Source: Lachnospiraceae bacterium (GTDB lineage: Bacteria; Bacillota; Clostridia; Lachnospirales; Lachnospiraceae). From it: a stretch of 64,000 nt of DNA. Below the pieces are notes generated by a model. The model was not told the origin of the DNA. It saw only the letters and a program-made list of their open reading frames with translations, and ran no database searches. Below, in pieces: positions 1-10,628 of this stretch (position 1 is its first letter; the number at the start of each line of letters is the position of its first letter). The DNA lies in NCBI GenBank assembly GCA_910575555.1, contig CAJTFX010000002.1, forward strand, positions 124,001 to 188,000, in the 5' to 3' direction. Made by a program: the position numbers and the translations under genes.

Positions 1-333
1 CAGAGCGGCGATTCCGGCAGCTTTATTGTGAAAAACGCACTGGCTTATATCGAAGAAAACTATACCAGAAAGCTGACTCTTGGGGAAGTGGCGGAGAAAA
101 CCTATGTCAGCCAGTGGCATCTGAGCAAACTGTTAAACCGCCATGCAGGGCAGAGCTTTTCCGATATTTTAAATCATGTGCGGATTGAACATGCCAAAGA
201 ACTGCTGCGGGACCCTTCCCTGCGCATCGGAGAAATTTCAGAACAGGTGGGATTTTTAGATTTGGCGCATTTTTCCAGGGTATTTAAGAAGCAGGAGGGC
301 GTAACCGCCAACGAGTACCGGAATAAAATATAG
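1..333 (+). CDS. AraC-type DNA-binding domain, 3' end of a regulator (partial)
   Basis: The reading frame is open from the first base, so the gene starts outside the window. The visible ~110 residues form a complete AraC/XylS C-terminal domain with two helix-turn-helix units. The second carries the family signature (IGEISEQVGF followed by HFSRVFKK), and the protein ends right after the usual EYR. In Clostridia such domains often end YesN-type response regulators, but the receiver or sensor part is not visible, so the signal cannot be named. A strong terminator follows 30 bases after the stop. Confidence 0.9.
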   Translation, partial: QSGDSGSFIVKNALAYIEENYTRKLTLGEVAEKTYVSQWHLSKLLNRHAGQSFSDILNHVRIEHAKELLRDPSLRIGEISEQVGFLDLAHFSRVFKKQEGVTANEYRNKI

Positions 334-362
334 TGAAAAACAGCAGACAGAATGAGAAGCAT

Positions 363-400
363 AAAAACTGTTATGGGACCCCAATCCCGTAACAGTTTTT
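363..400 (+). terminator. Rho-independent terminator after the AraC-type gene
   Basis: A stem of about 16 bp (ACTGTTATGGGA pairing with TCCCGTAACAGT plus flanking A/T pairs) has a short CCCCAA loop and runs into a T tract. It argues against placing the next gene's start at 352, because that would put the terminator inside the coding region. Confidence 0.85.
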
Positions 401-477
401 ATTGCACTTTTTGGCAAATAAGGGTAAGATATATGCAAAGACATACTTTATTATGGAGAACAGGAAGGAAATCAGAT

Positions 478-1515
478 ATGAAAGAATATATTAAAGGGGC
501 AGGCGGCACAGTTGTCAGCAAATCAATTCTGGAGGGGACATCCAGGCTCAGGTGGTTTTTCCGGCAGGAGGCGGGCCATGGAAACGGCTGGATTGCCTTC
601 GGCGACAAGGATACTCAGGAATATGTGGACAACCCGGACAATATGGCGGTGGTGGATTTTAATGTACTGGCAAATATTGAGCCGGCGGTGGTGAATGTTT
701 TTTATCTTCCGGCAGGCACTGATTTGGAGTTTTGCTCAGATGGAACCGGCGCATATTTTATCAATACCCAGACCGGAGAAGAGATTCGGGAACGGGCCAA
801 AAACCCGCTGCAGGAAGCTTTTGACAGGAATCTGAAATTTTTAAATCAGGAGACTTACCCGAAAGAATTATTCCGGGGCCTGTTTCAAAAGAGCGGCAAG
901 TTAAAGACAGTTGTGATCGGCAAAGCGGATTTCCCCAGCGGGGAAGTGGTGCTGGCAGATCCTCTGGCTTATCTGGGAAGCGAATATACCATTACCCTGG
1001 AAAAACAGATTCCCAAAGGCAGCTATCCGGTGGAGCTTGCAGTCTGTCCCTCAAAGCTTGCGGGAATGCGGATTGTGGCGGCCAGGCTGACAGTCAGCGG
1101 CAAAGAGGCGGTCCGCCATGAGATTGCAATGCCCAAAGGAAGCAAAATCGAAGATCTGGGGAAATCCGGCGTGTGGGGATTTTTCGGCGTAGACACGGGA
1201 ATGGCGTGTTTTACCGATTCAAAGGTAGCCCAGAAATACAAAGAGTTTATTCAGAACTGGCAGGAAAAAAATCCGGGCAAAAATAAATACACAGATTATT
1301 TTGCGGCATTTTTCAAAGAGAGCAGTCAGAAATTTCCGGAAGTCCAAAGAGAAGGCGGCGATTTTATCCTCTGGCAGATTCCGGATACCAGGTATAAGCT
1401 GCCCATGTTTGCAAGCGGGTTTGGAGACGGAATTTACAGCGGATACTGGGGACTGGATGCAAAGGGAAAACCGGCGGAGCTTGTGATTCCTTTTATCAAT
1501 CCGGAATACATATAA
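478..1515 (+). CDS. DUF2185 (Imm33-like) / DUF4241 fusion protein
   Basis: This 345-residue protein has two recognisable parts. Residues ~10-75 match the DUF2185/Imm33 pattern (GWIAFGD...EYVDNPDN...). Residues ~140-345 match DUF4241 (PSGEVVLADPL near the start, GFGDGIYSGYWG near the end). Both families are of uncertain biochemical role; DUF2185 members include immunity proteins of polymorphic-toxin systems. The start at 478 is chosen because AGGAAGGA lies just upstream and the longer frame would run through a terminator. No signal peptide is visible, so it is probably cytoplasmic. No toxin gene is adjacent; dnaE begins 18 bases later. Confidence 0.75.
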   Translation: MKEYIKGAGGTVVSKSILEGTSRLRWFFRQEAGHGNGWIAFGDKDTQEYVDNPDNMAVVDFNVLANIEPAVVNVFYLPAGTDLEFCSDGTGAYFINTQTGEEIRERAKNPLQEAFDRNLKFLNQETYPKELFRGLFQKSGKLKTVVIGKADFPSGEVVLADPLAYLGSEYTITLEKQIPKGSYPVELAVCPSKLAGMRIVAARLTVSGKEAVRHEIAMPKGSKIEDLGKSGVWGFFGVDTGMACFTDSKVAQKYKEFIQNWQEKNPGKNKYTDYFAAFFKESSQKFPEVQREGGDFILWQIPDTRYKLPMFASGFGDGIYSGYWGLDAKGKPAELVIPFINPEYI

Positions 1516-1533
1516 GACGAAGGAACAGCTATT

Positions 1534-4500
1534 ATGTCATTTGCACATCTTCATGTTCATACGGAATACAGTCTTTTGGACGGTTCCAATAAAATCAACG
1601 AATACGTGGCCCGGGTGAAGGAACTGGGCATGACTGCGGCGGCCATCACCGATCACGGCGTCATGTACGGAGTGATTGATTTCTACCGGGCGGCCCGGGA
1701 AGCCGGGATTAATCCGATTCTGGGCTGCGAGGTCTATGTTGCCCCGGGCTCCCGGTTTGACCGGGAGAAGGTGGAAGGGGAGGATCGGTATTTCCATCTG
1801 GTGCTGCTGGCGGAAAACAACCAGGGATATGCCAATCTGATGAAAATTGTATCAAGAGGATTTACGGAAGGATATTATTACAGACCCAGGGTGGATCGGG
1901 AAGTGCTGGAGACTTACCATGAGGGGCTGATTGTTTTAAGCGCATGTCTGGCCGGGGAAGTGCAGAAGCTTCTTTCCAGAGGATTCTATGAGGAAGCAAA
2001 AGAAGCCGCCCTCTGGCACGATAAGATCTTCGGACACGGCAATTATTTTCTGGAGCTGCAGGATCACGGCCTGGCGGAGCAGCGGAATGTGAATCAGCAG
2101 CTGATGCGTCTGAGCCAGGATACCGGCATTCCCCTGGTGGCCACCAACGATATCCATTACACGTATGAAACTGACGTGGATTCCCACGATATCCTTCTGT
2201 GCCTGCAGACCGGCAAAAAGCTCTCAGATGAGAACCGGATGCGCTATGAGGGAGGCCAGTATTTTGTCAAATCTGAAGCGCAGATGCGGGAGCTGTTTCC
2301 CTACGCCCTGGAGGCTTTGGAGAATACCCAGAAAATTGCGGACCGGTGCCGGGTGGAAATTGAATTCGGCGTCACCAAGCTGCCGAAGTTTGACGTACCG
2401 AAAGGGTACACGTCCTGGGAATATCTGCAGAAGCTCTGCCGGGAAGGACTGGTTCGCAGATATCCGGCAGAACAGGATGGTTTTGCCCGAGAGAAGCAGG
2501 TTTTTATTCCGGGCAAGGGGAAGCTCCCTCTGGCGGATTTGGAGAAACAGCTTCAATACGAGCTTGATATTATTCAGCAGATGGGATATGTGGATTATTT
2601 TCTGATTGTGTGGGATTTTATCCGGTTTGCCAGAGAGAATGGAATTGCAGTGGGGCCGGGGCGGGGCAGCGCAGCCGGTTCTCTGGTGTCCTATACGCTG
2701 GCAATCACCAATATCGATCCCGTCCGTTACAGCCTGATTTTTGAACGGTTTCTGAATCCGGAACGTGTTACCATGCCGGATATTGATATTGATTTCTGTG
2801 TGGATCGCAGGCAGGAAGTCATTGATTATGTCAGTGAGAAATACGGCAGGGACCGGGTGGTGCAGATTGTCACCTTCGGTACCATGGCGGCAAGGGGCGT
2901 CATCCGGGATGTGGGCAGGGTAATGGACATGCCCTATGCCTTTGTGGACGGCATCGCCAAGCAGATACCCACGGAACTGGGAATTACCATAGATAAGGCC
3001 ATGGGAATGAACCGGGAGCTGCGGGAGCTGTATGAAAACGATGAAAGCGTCACCCGATTAATCGACATGTCAAAGCGTTTGGAGGGCCTGCCCAGACATA
3101 CCTCCATGCACGCGGCGGGCGTGGTGATCAGCTCCAAGTCAGTGGATGAATTTGTTCCCCTTTCCAGAGGAAGCGACGGCGCCGTCACAACCCAGTTTAC
3201 CATGACTACTTTAGAAGAACTGGGGCTTTTGAAAATGGATTTTCTGGGGCTTCGGAACCTGACGGTGCTTCAGAATGCCGTCAATCTGATTCAGGAAGGC
3301 CGGGGGGTTCAGCTTGATATTGACCGGATTGATTTTGACGATAAAGCCGTGCTGGATTCCATCGGAACCGGGAGGACGGAAGGCGTGTTCCAGTTGGAAA
3401 GCGGCGGGATGAAAAACTTCATGAAGGAATTAAAGCCCCGGAGCCTGGAGGATATTATCGCAGGAATTTCCCTGTACCGGCCGGGGCCGATGGACTTTAT
3501 CCCCGCCTACATCCGGGGGAAAAACAATCCGGATTCCGTCACTTATGACTGTCCTCAGTTAGAGCCGATTCTGGCGCCCACCTACGGCTGCATTGTCTAT
3601 CAGGAGCAGGTGATGCAGATTGTGCGGGAGCTGGCAGGCTATACCCTGGGGCGCAGTGATTTGGTGCGCCGGGCCATGTCCAAGAAAAAAGGCTCTGTGA
3701 TGGAAAAGGAGCGGAAGAATTTTGTGTACGGCAATCAGGAAGAAGGAGTTCCGGGCTGTATCAGCAACGGGATTGAGGAGCGGATTGCCAATAAGATTTA
3801 CGACGATATGATTGATTTTGCAAAATATGCCTTTAACAAATCCCATGCGGCGGCCTATGCGGTAGTGGCTTACCAGACTGCGTACCTGAAATATTATTAT
3901 CCCCTGGAATATATGGCGGCTTTGATGACTTCCGTAATGGGGCATATCGGGAAAATATCAGAATATATTTTCACCTGCCGGCAGATGGGAATTAAGGTGC
4001 TTCCCCCCAGCGCCAATGATGGGGAGAGCAATTTTTCCGTGTCAGACGGCGCAATCCGTTACGGTCTGTCCGCCATTAAAAGCGTAAATCATGCATTTAT
4101 CCAGAATCTCTGCGAAGAACGCAGAGAGAGAGGGAAATTCACAAGCCTCAATGATTTTCTCACCCGGATGGCAGACAAGGAAATCAACAGGCGGGTGGTG
4201 GAGAATCTGATCAAAGCCGGCGCGCTGGATGATCTGGGCCCCACCAGAAAACAGTGTATGATGGTGTATGTGGGGATTATGGACGAAATTGTCCAGAATA
4301 AGAAAAATACCATGGCAGGCCAGATGACGCTGTTTGATCTGGCGGACGAGGAGACGAAAGCGGATTTTGAGGTGAAGCTTCCGGATGTGGGAGAATATTC
4401 CAGAGAAGTATATCTGGGATTTGAAAAGGAAGTTTTGGGCATTTATATCAGCGGCCATCCCCTGGAAGAATATGCGGATAAAATGAAAAAAAACATTACC

Positions 4501-5073
4501 AGAGTGACCACAGACTTTATTCTGGAGGAGGAAACCGGGCAGACCAGGGTAAAGGACGGGGAACTGGCCGTGGTAGGCGGCATGATTGTGGATAAAACCA
4601 TCAAATATACCAGAAATAACCAGACGATGGCGTTTCTCACCTTAGAGGATCTGGTGGGCAATCTGGAAGTGATTATTTTTCCCAAAATATATGAGAAATG
4701 CAGCAGCATTCTGAATGTGGATGAAAAAGTGTTTATCAAAGGCCGTGCGGTCACAGAGGAGGAGAAAAACGGAAAGCTGATCTGCGAGAAAATCTATTCC
4801 TTTGACGATACCCCCAAGGAATTGTGGCTGCAGTTTGCCACCCGAAAAGAGTATGAGCAGCGGGAGGAACAGGTATTGGATTTGCTGCGGGACGGATTTG
4901 GAAAAAACAGGGTTATCATCTATATTTCCGGTGAAAAAATGATGAAACGCCTGCCGGTAAACTGCAGCGTTGACGTCTCCTCTGAAAAAGTAAACACATT
5001 GACTAACATTTTCGGGGAAAAAAATGTAAAAGTTGTAGAAAAGAGCATTGAAAATCTTTCCAAAAGAGATTAG
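1534..5073 (+). CDS. dnaE: DNA polymerase III subunit alpha, DnaE type
   Basis: The 1179-residue catalytic subunit of replicative polymerase. It opens with a PHP domain (HLHVHTEYSLLDG), has the palm catalytic motif PDIDIDF near residue 415 and the downstream GPGRGSAAGS and SLYRPGPMD motifs, and ends with an OB-fold region (~residues 1000-1080). It lacks the inserted exonuclease of PolC, so it is the DnaE form, which in Firmicutes works next to PolC in primer extension and lagging-strand synthesis. The start follows GAAGGA at good spacing. Length is normal. It is followed at 44 bases by pfkA, a neighbourhood common in Lachnospiraceae. Confidence 0.97.
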   Translation: MSFAHLHVHTEYSLLDGSNKINEYVARVKELGMTAAAITDHGVMYGVIDFYRAAREAGINPILGCEVYVAPGSRFDREKVEGEDRYFHLVLLAENNQGYANLMKIVSRGFTEGYYYRPRVDREVLETYHEGLIVLSACLAGEVQKLLSRGFYEEAKEAALWHDKIFGHGNYFLELQDHGLAEQRNVNQQLMRLSQDTGIPLVATNDIHYTYETDVDSHDILLCLQTGKKLSDENRMRYEGGQYFVKSEAQMRELFPYALEALENTQKIADRCRVEIEFGVTKLPKFDVPKGYTSWEYLQKLCREGLVRRYPAEQDGFAREKQVFIPGKGKLPLADLEKQLQYELDIIQQMGYVDYFLIVWDFIRFARENGIAVGPGRGSAAGSLVSYTLAITNIDPVRYSLIFERFLNPERVTMPDIDIDFCVDRRQEVIDYVSEKYGRDRVVQIVTFGTMAARGVIRDVGRVMDMPYAFVDGIAKQIPTELGITIDKAMGMNRELRELYENDESVTRLIDMSKRLEGLPRHTSMHAAGVVISSKSVDEFVPLSRGSDGAVTTQFTMTTLEELGLLKMDFLGLRNLTVLQNAVNLIQEGRGVQLDIDRIDFDDKAVLDSIGTGRTEGVFQLESGGMKNFMKELKPRSLEDIIAGISLYRPGPMDFIPAYIRGKNNPDSVTYDCPQLEPILAPTYGCIVYQEQVMQIVRELAGYTLGRSDLVRRAMSKKKGSVMEKERKNFVYGNQEEGVPGCISNGIEERIANKIYDDMIDFAKYAFNKSHAAAYAVVAYQTAYLKYYYPLEYMAALMTSVMGHIGKISEYIFTCRQMGIKVLPPSANDGESNFSVSDGAIRYGLSAIKSVNHAFIQNLCEERRERGKFTSLNDFLTRMADKEINRRVVENLIKAGALDDLGPTRKQCMMVYVGIMDEIVQNKKNTMAGQMTLFDLADEETKADFEVKLPDVGEYSREVYLGFEKEVLGIYISGHPLEEYADKMKKNITRVTTDFILEEETGQTRVKDGELAVVGGMIVDKTIKYTRNNQTMAFLTLEDLVGNLEVIIFPKIYEKCSSILNVDEKVFIKGRAVTEEEKNGKLICEKIYSFDDTPKELWLQFATRKEYEQREEQVLDLLRDGFGKNRVIIYISGEKMMKRLPVNCSVDVSSEKVNTLTNIFGEKNVKVVEKSIENLSKRD

Positions 5074-5116
5074 AATGTAAGAGACAATTCAGGATAGGAA
5101 AACAGGAGGGACGGTT

Positions 5117-6091
5117 ATGGCAAAAGAAGTTCAGACAATCGGAGTGCTTACCAGCGGCGGAGATGCGCCGGGTATGAATGCTGCAATCCGTGCGGTGGTT
5201 CGTCAGGGCCTTGCGCGGGGCAAGAAAGTAAAGGGAATTAAGAGAGGATATGCCGGATTGCTTCAGGAGGAAATCGTTGACATGGAAGCAAAAGGCGTTT
5301 CAGATACGATTCAGAGGGGCGGCACGATTCTGCAGACCGCAAGATGCAGCGAGTTCCGTACGCCGGAGGGACAGGCGCTGGGAGCGGAAGTCTGCAGAAA
5401 ACACGGCATCGACGGAGTGATTGTAATCGGCGGCGACGGTTCTTTTAAAGGGGCGCAGAAATTGGCGGCTCTGGGAATCAACACCGTTGCAATTCCGGGA
5501 ACCATTGATTTGGATATTGCATGCACCGAATATACCATTGGATTTGATACGGCAGTGAACACGGCCATGGACGCCATTGACAAGGTAAGAGACACATCCA
5601 CCTCCCATGAAAGATGCTCCATTATCGAGGTTATGGGCCGGGGCGCAGGCTATATCGCGCTGTGGTGCGGAATTGCCAACGGCGCAGAGGACATTCTGCT
5701 GCCGGAGAAATACGACTATGACGAGCAGAAATTAGTAAATAATATTATTGCAAACCGCAAGCGGGGCAAGAAGCACCACATTATTATCAATGCGGAGGGA
5801 ATCGGACATTCCGCAAGTATGGCCAAGCGTATCGAAGCGGCTACCGGCCTTGAGACAAGGGCGACGATTTTAGGCCACATGCAAAGAGGCGGAAGCCCGA
5901 CCTGTAAAGACCGTGTTTATGCCTCCACCATGGGCGCTTACGCTGTGGATTTACTGTGCGAAGGCAAGTCCAACCGGGTGGTGGGATACCGTCACGGAGA
6001 TTTTGTAGACTTTGATATTGACGAAGCTCTGGCTATGGAGAAGCTGCTTCCGGAGTATCAGTTCCAGGTATGCAGAAACTTAAGCGTATAA
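5117..6091 (+). CDS. pfkA: 6-phosphofructokinase
   Basis: At 324 residues this is a normal-length PfkA. The N-terminus has TSGGDAPGMNAAIR and the ATP-binding GGDGS motif has Gly rather than the Asp of PPi-dependent enzymes, so ATP is the likely donor. The catalytic loop reads GTIDLDI instead of the classical GTIDNDI; this Asn-to-Leu variant also occurs in other clostridial paralogues as far as I recall. The protein phosphorylates fructose 6-phosphate in glycolysis. AGGAGGG lies just before the start. It probably shares a transcript with dnaE and the methylase downstream (18-base gap). Confidence 0.95.
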   Translation: MAKEVQTIGVLTSGGDAPGMNAAIRAVVRQGLARGKKVKGIKRGYAGLLQEEIVDMEAKGVSDTIQRGGTILQTARCSEFRTPEGQALGAEVCRKHGIDGVIVIGGDGSFKGAQKLAALGINTVAIPGTIDLDIACTEYTIGFDTAVNTAMDAIDKVRDTSTSHERCSIIEVMGRGAGYIALWCGIANGAEDILLPEKYDYDEQKLVNNIIANRKRGKKHHIIINAEGIGHSASMAKRIEAATGLETRATILGHMQRGGSPTCKDRVYASTMGAYAVDLLCEGKSNRVVGYRHGDFVDFDIDEALAMEKLLPEYQFQVCRNLSV

Positions 6092-6109
6092 TTTCGGAAG
6101 GAAAAGGAT

Positions 6110-6919
6110 ATGATTACTAGCTCTGCCAATCCGCAGATTAAGCGAATCTTACAGTTGAATAAAAAGGCAAAAACCCGCTATGAGCAGCGGGTTTTTGTGG
6201 CTGAAGGAATAAAAATGTGCATGGAGGCCCCCAAAGAGCAGGTGGAGGCCATGTATGTTTCTGAATCTTTTCTGCAGGAGGAAAGCCGGCGGGAGAAGAT
6301 TCAGGGGTATTCCTTTGAAGTGATCCCAGACAGCCTGTTTCGGACCGTCTGCGATACCAAAACACCCCAGGGGATTCTCTGCCTGGTCAAAATGCCGGAA
6401 TACCGCCTGGAGGATTTATGGAAGCCTGCCCGGGCCTGCAGGGAAGGGCGGGAGAACCGGGGCAATCCCCATCTGCTGATTCTGGAAGGCATTCAGGACC
6501 CGGGCAATCTGGGAACCATGATACGGACGGGAGAAGGGGCCGGAGCGACAGGCATTATTATGGACAAAAACACGGTGGATATTTTTCATCCCAAGACCAT
6601 CCGGGCCACCATGGGCTCCCTGTACCGGATGCCCTTTTACATTGCACCGGATCTGCCGGGGGCAATTCTTTCTTTGAAGGAGCAGGGGATTTCCATCTAT
6701 GCGGCCCATCTGGAGGGAGATATGGCCTACCATCAGCCGGATTACAGGAAGCCGGCGGGATTTCTGATTGGAAATGAGGGAAACGGGCTGAGCCGGGAAA
6801 CGGCGGGGATGGCGGATACGCTGATCCGAATCCCCATGGACGGACAGGTGGAGTCTTTAAATGCAGCGGTGGCTGCGGCTGTATTGATGTATGAAGTAAG
6901 ACGTCAGAGAGACAGATAA
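6110..6919 (+). CDS. TrmH/SpoU-family RNA 2'-O-methyltransferase
   Basis: A 269-residue protein with an N-terminal substrate-binding L30e-like domain (residues ~1-100) and a C-terminal SPOUT domain. The three knot motifs are visible: GNLGTMIRTGEGAGA (~130), GNEGNGLS (~222) and SLNAAVAAAVLMYE at the end. Family members methylate ribose in 23S rRNA (RlmB-like) or tRNA using S-adenosylmethionine; the exact target cannot be read from sequence. A preceding AAGGA site and the short gap to pfkA suggest co-transcription. Confidence 0.9.
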   Translation: MITSSANPQIKRILQLNKKAKTRYEQRVFVAEGIKMCMEAPKEQVEAMYVSESFLQEESRREKIQGYSFEVIPDSLFRTVCDTKTPQGILCLVKMPEYRLEDLWKPARACREGRENRGNPHLLILEGIQDPGNLGTMIRTGEGAGATGIIMDKNTVDIFHPKTIRATMGSLYRMPFYIAPDLPGAILSLKEQGISIYAAHLEGDMAYHQPDYRKPAGFLIGNEGNGLSRETAGMADTLIRIPMDGQVESLNAAVAAAVLMYEVRRQRDR

Positions 6920-6936
6920 ACAGACCGTTTCAGGAT

Positions 6937-7197
6937 TTATTCTTCTATGATATGAATTTCCAGAAAGTCGAAATCAATGGTTTCCACAAAGTTGTCCTGA
7001 TAGAACCGGGCTTTGCCGTGACGCTTGAATTCCGCAATCGTAGCGTCTAACCAGATTGGCTTGCTCAGATCGAAGGCATAACATGCCTGCTCCAGCGCGT
7101 CGAAAATTTTGTGGGTGCGTGTGTCCTCACTGTCATTGGTGATTACAGTGTCCTTTTGAAGATGATTGTTTTTCCATATTTTAAACCAGATACGCAT
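6937..7197 (-). CDS. Small conserved hypothetical protein (86 aa)
   Basis: The protein begins MRIWFKIWKNN and is rich in aromatic and acidic residues, with no signal peptide or membrane segment. I do not recognise a named domain, although clostridial proteins of this style are common. The ATG at 7197 is preferred over an upstream one at 7230 because a near-perfect GAGGAGCTCCT site sits right before it. A good promoter lies upstream on the same strand. It is a single-gene unit converging with the rRNA methylase. Confidence 0.75.
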   Translation of the reverse strand: MRIWFKIWKNNHLQKDTVITNDSEDTRTHKIFDALEQACYAFDLSKPIWLDATIAEFKRHGKARFYQDNFVETIDFDFLEIHIIEE

Positions 7198-7248
7198 AGG
7201 AGCTCCTCTCTTACTTTCATTCTGTTCCAAACCTTTGCAACACAGTAG

Positions 7249-7277
7249 AGTATATCGCAGGAAGAGAAGATTTTCAA
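7249..7277 (-). promoter_or_regulatory. Sigma-A-type promoter of the 86-aa gene
   Basis: On the minus strand TTGAAA and TATACT are separated by 17 bp, about 50 bases upstream of the chosen start codon. Both hexamers and the spacing fit the vegetative consensus well. Confidence 0.7.
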
Positions 7278-7584
7278 CTGCTTTCTATTTGAGCGCCGGG
7301 ACAAATGGAAAAGACCAGAGGTTCTGCCGGAGCAAAACCCTGGTCTAAAAGAGAGTGGGCAAAATTAAGTGATTCGTGACGGGAATCAGCCGTCACGCTT
7401 GACTGTGTCTGTATTATAGCTTCTCACGCAGGCGGTTGCAAGGGCAAAAAATGAGAAGTGTCAAAAAAACGGCGCGGTTTTTGACATTCGTGTTAAGATG
7501 TATGAAGTACTATACAATTCAACCAAATTGAAATGGCAGAATTTGAACGTTTTGGACATAATTTTATTTTTTTTGAAAGACGGC
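7278..7584. other. Non-coding stretch with two inverted repeats
   Basis: No gene is supported here. Two hairpins are visible. At 7312-7336 AGACCAG pairs with CTGGTCT, with an inner GGTT/AACC. At 7375-7397 CGTGACGG pairs perfectly with CCGTCACG around a 7-base loop. Neither is followed by a clear T tract on the plus strand. They lie between divergent transcription units (the 86-aa gene and the glp operon) and could be regulator sites or RNA structures. The rest is A+T-rich and unremarkable. Confidence 0.5.
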
Positions 7585-7613
7585 TTGAATTTTTCTGTTG
7601 AAAGTGCTAGTAT
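7585..7613 (+). promoter_or_regulatory. Promoter of the glpP leader
   Basis: TTGAAT and TAGTAT are separated by 17 bp. Transcription starting about 7 bases downstream would give a ~145-base leader before glpP, containing the hairpin at 7666-7706. Confidence 0.6.
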
Positions 7614-7665
7614 AAAAACACAAGACAGAAGTTAACAAGGTGCCTGGAGAACGGAGAGTAAGGTT

Positions 7666-7706
7666 AGCACAGCAGAAATGTTGTTTATTAGCTTTGCTCT
7701 TTTTTC
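7666..7706 (+). terminator. Leader terminator-like hairpin, candidate GlpP target
   Basis: AGCACAGC pairs with GCTTTGCT with one mismatch and is followed at once by CTTTTTTCTT, a good release tract. It lies inside the leader, upstream of glpP, with no gene before it to terminate, which fits an attenuator. GlpP-family proteins are known to antiterminate glycerol-operon leaders in Bacillus; that this hairpin is its target is inference. Confidence 0.5.
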
Positions 7707-7764
7707 TTGTTTATTTAGGAGGTGAAAGAGTAGAGAGAAGTGAACGGAACTGGTATGGAGGCTT

Positions 7765-8331
7765 ATGGAACAGAAATTTTATGATGCAATGGCGGATTGC
7801 CCGGTAATTGCGGCGGTTAAAAATGTTGAGGGAATTGAGCGGTGCTTGGAATCTGATGTAAAAATCGTATTTGTATTGTTTGGAAATCTGTGCAGTATCA
7901 GCGGGATCGTGGAACGGGTAAAGGAAGCCGGTAAGATGGCCCTGGTACATATTGATTTGGTGGAAGGCTTAAGCGCCCATGAGGTTGCAGTGGACTATAT
8001 CAGAAAAAATACCAGGGCAGATGGAATTATTTCAACAAGGCTGAATATGATTAATCGGGCGAAAGAGCTGTCCTTTTATACGGTGTTTCGGATATTTGTC
8101 CTGGATTCCAGAGCTTATCAGAGCATAGAGAAGCAAAGGAAGCAGATTCGGGCGGATTTTATTGAAATACTGCCGGGGGTTATGCCGAAGATTATACAGA
8201 AGATTAATAAGCTGAGCGTTCAGCCTGTAATCGCCGGCGGCCTGATTACAGATAAGGAAGACGTCATTGACGCATTGAATGCCGGAGCAATTTCAGTTTC
8301 AACCACCAACCAGGACATATGGTATATGTAA
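7765..8331 (+). CDS. glpP: Glycerol uptake operon antiterminator GlpP
   Basis: The 188-residue sequence fits the glycerol-3-phosphate-responsive antiterminator family, a TIM-barrel-like fold: CPVIAAVKN near the start, FVLFGNLCSI, HIDLVEGLS, DGIISTR, EILPGVMPK and the phosphate-binding-like PVIAGGLI near the end. In Bacillus subtilis GlpP binds leader mRNA with glycerol 3-phosphate and prevents termination. GGAGG stands only 3 bases before the ATG, while a stronger AGGAGGTG 40 bases upstream opens only a very short frame. The neighbours are glpK, glpF and the oxidation genes, so the role is well supported. Confidence 0.92.
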   Translation: MEQKFYDAMADCPVIAAVKNVEGIERCLESDVKIVFVLFGNLCSISGIVERVKEAGKMALVHIDLVEGLSAHEVAVDYIRKNTRADGIISTRLNMINRAKELSFYTVFRIFVLDSRAYQSIEKQRKQIRADFIEILPGVMPKIIQKINKLSVQPVIAGGLITDKEDVIDALNAGAISVSTTNQDIWYM

Positions 8332-8393
8332 GGAGGAAGCGCCGAAAGGCACCCCTCTATGCCCAAAAAACAGGGCGAAAAGGAGGAAGAGAG

Positions 8394-8948
8394 ATGGGCA
8401 ATACAAAGAGAAAGATTGCAGACGGGCTGCAGGAAATGCTTCATGCAAAGCCGCTGCGCAAAATCACCGTACAGGATATTATGGACTGCAAGAATATGAA
8501 ACGGCAGAGCTTTTATTATCATTTTCAGGATATTTACGGTGTGATTGAGTGGCTTTACAATGAAGATTTTGTAAAACAGGTTGCATATGATGAGAATGAA
8601 ACCTTTGAAGACTGGGTCAGCAAGGTGATAAGAATTATCAAAGAAAACCGATTCTTCTACCGGAAAGTTTTGGAGAACATCCGAAGAGAACGGCTGATGG
8701 AGGAATTGATTCCGGTGGTGGATGAACAGCTCAGAAAGCGGTTCTGGTCGGAGAAGCAGGGGAACTGCCTGGCAGAAAGCTTCATCGTCAAATCTGTCTG
8801 TCACTTCATGCTTGACTGTGTGGCAATGAAGAAGGGCCCCCAGGAGGAAGAAGTACTGGCGGCTGTGGAAAATATACGGGCGATGCTGCAGCATCCTTTT
8901 GGAAGCATTTTGGTGCTTCCTACAACAAAGTCCACGTTGACAGCCTGA
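8394..8948 (+). CDS. TetR-fold transcriptional regulator, DhaS-like
   Basis: A 184-residue protein. Its N-terminal ~60 residues form a TetR helix-turn-helix (ITVQDIMD...MKRQSFYYHFQDIYGVIEW). The C-terminal ligand domain resembles the DhaS-type activator group of dihydroxyacetone kinase operons in Firmicutes. AGGAGG before the ATG at 8394 fixes the start; an upstream in-frame ATG at 8319 overlaps glpP. No dihydroxyacetone kinase genes are in the window, so control of the adjacent glycerol genes is the simplest inference. It could equally be a generic TetR/AcrR regulator. Confidence 0.75.
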   Translation: MGNTKRKIADGLQEMLHAKPLRKITVQDIMDCKNMKRQSFYYHFQDIYGVIEWLYNEDFVKQVAYDENETFEDWVSKVIRIIKENRFFYRKVLENIRRERLMEELIPVVDEQLRKRFWSEKQGNCLAESFIVKSVCHFMLDCVAMKKGPQEEEVLAAVENIRAMLQHPFGSILVLPTTKSTLTA

Positions 8949-9014
8949 GTTTTCGGCAGATGTACTGTGAAAATGGGGAACGCACAGTAAAAAATGAATA
9001 AATTGTACAAATAA

Positions 9015-10589
<1,575 letters not shown>

Positions 10590-10628
10590 TAGACAAAAGT
10601 AGATTGAAGGCAGAAAGGGGAACGCGAA

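Noticed and set aside
352-477. Longer start for the DUF2185-DUF4241 gene
   Set aside because: It would place a strong terminator hairpin inside the coding region; the ATG at 478 has a proper ribosome site.
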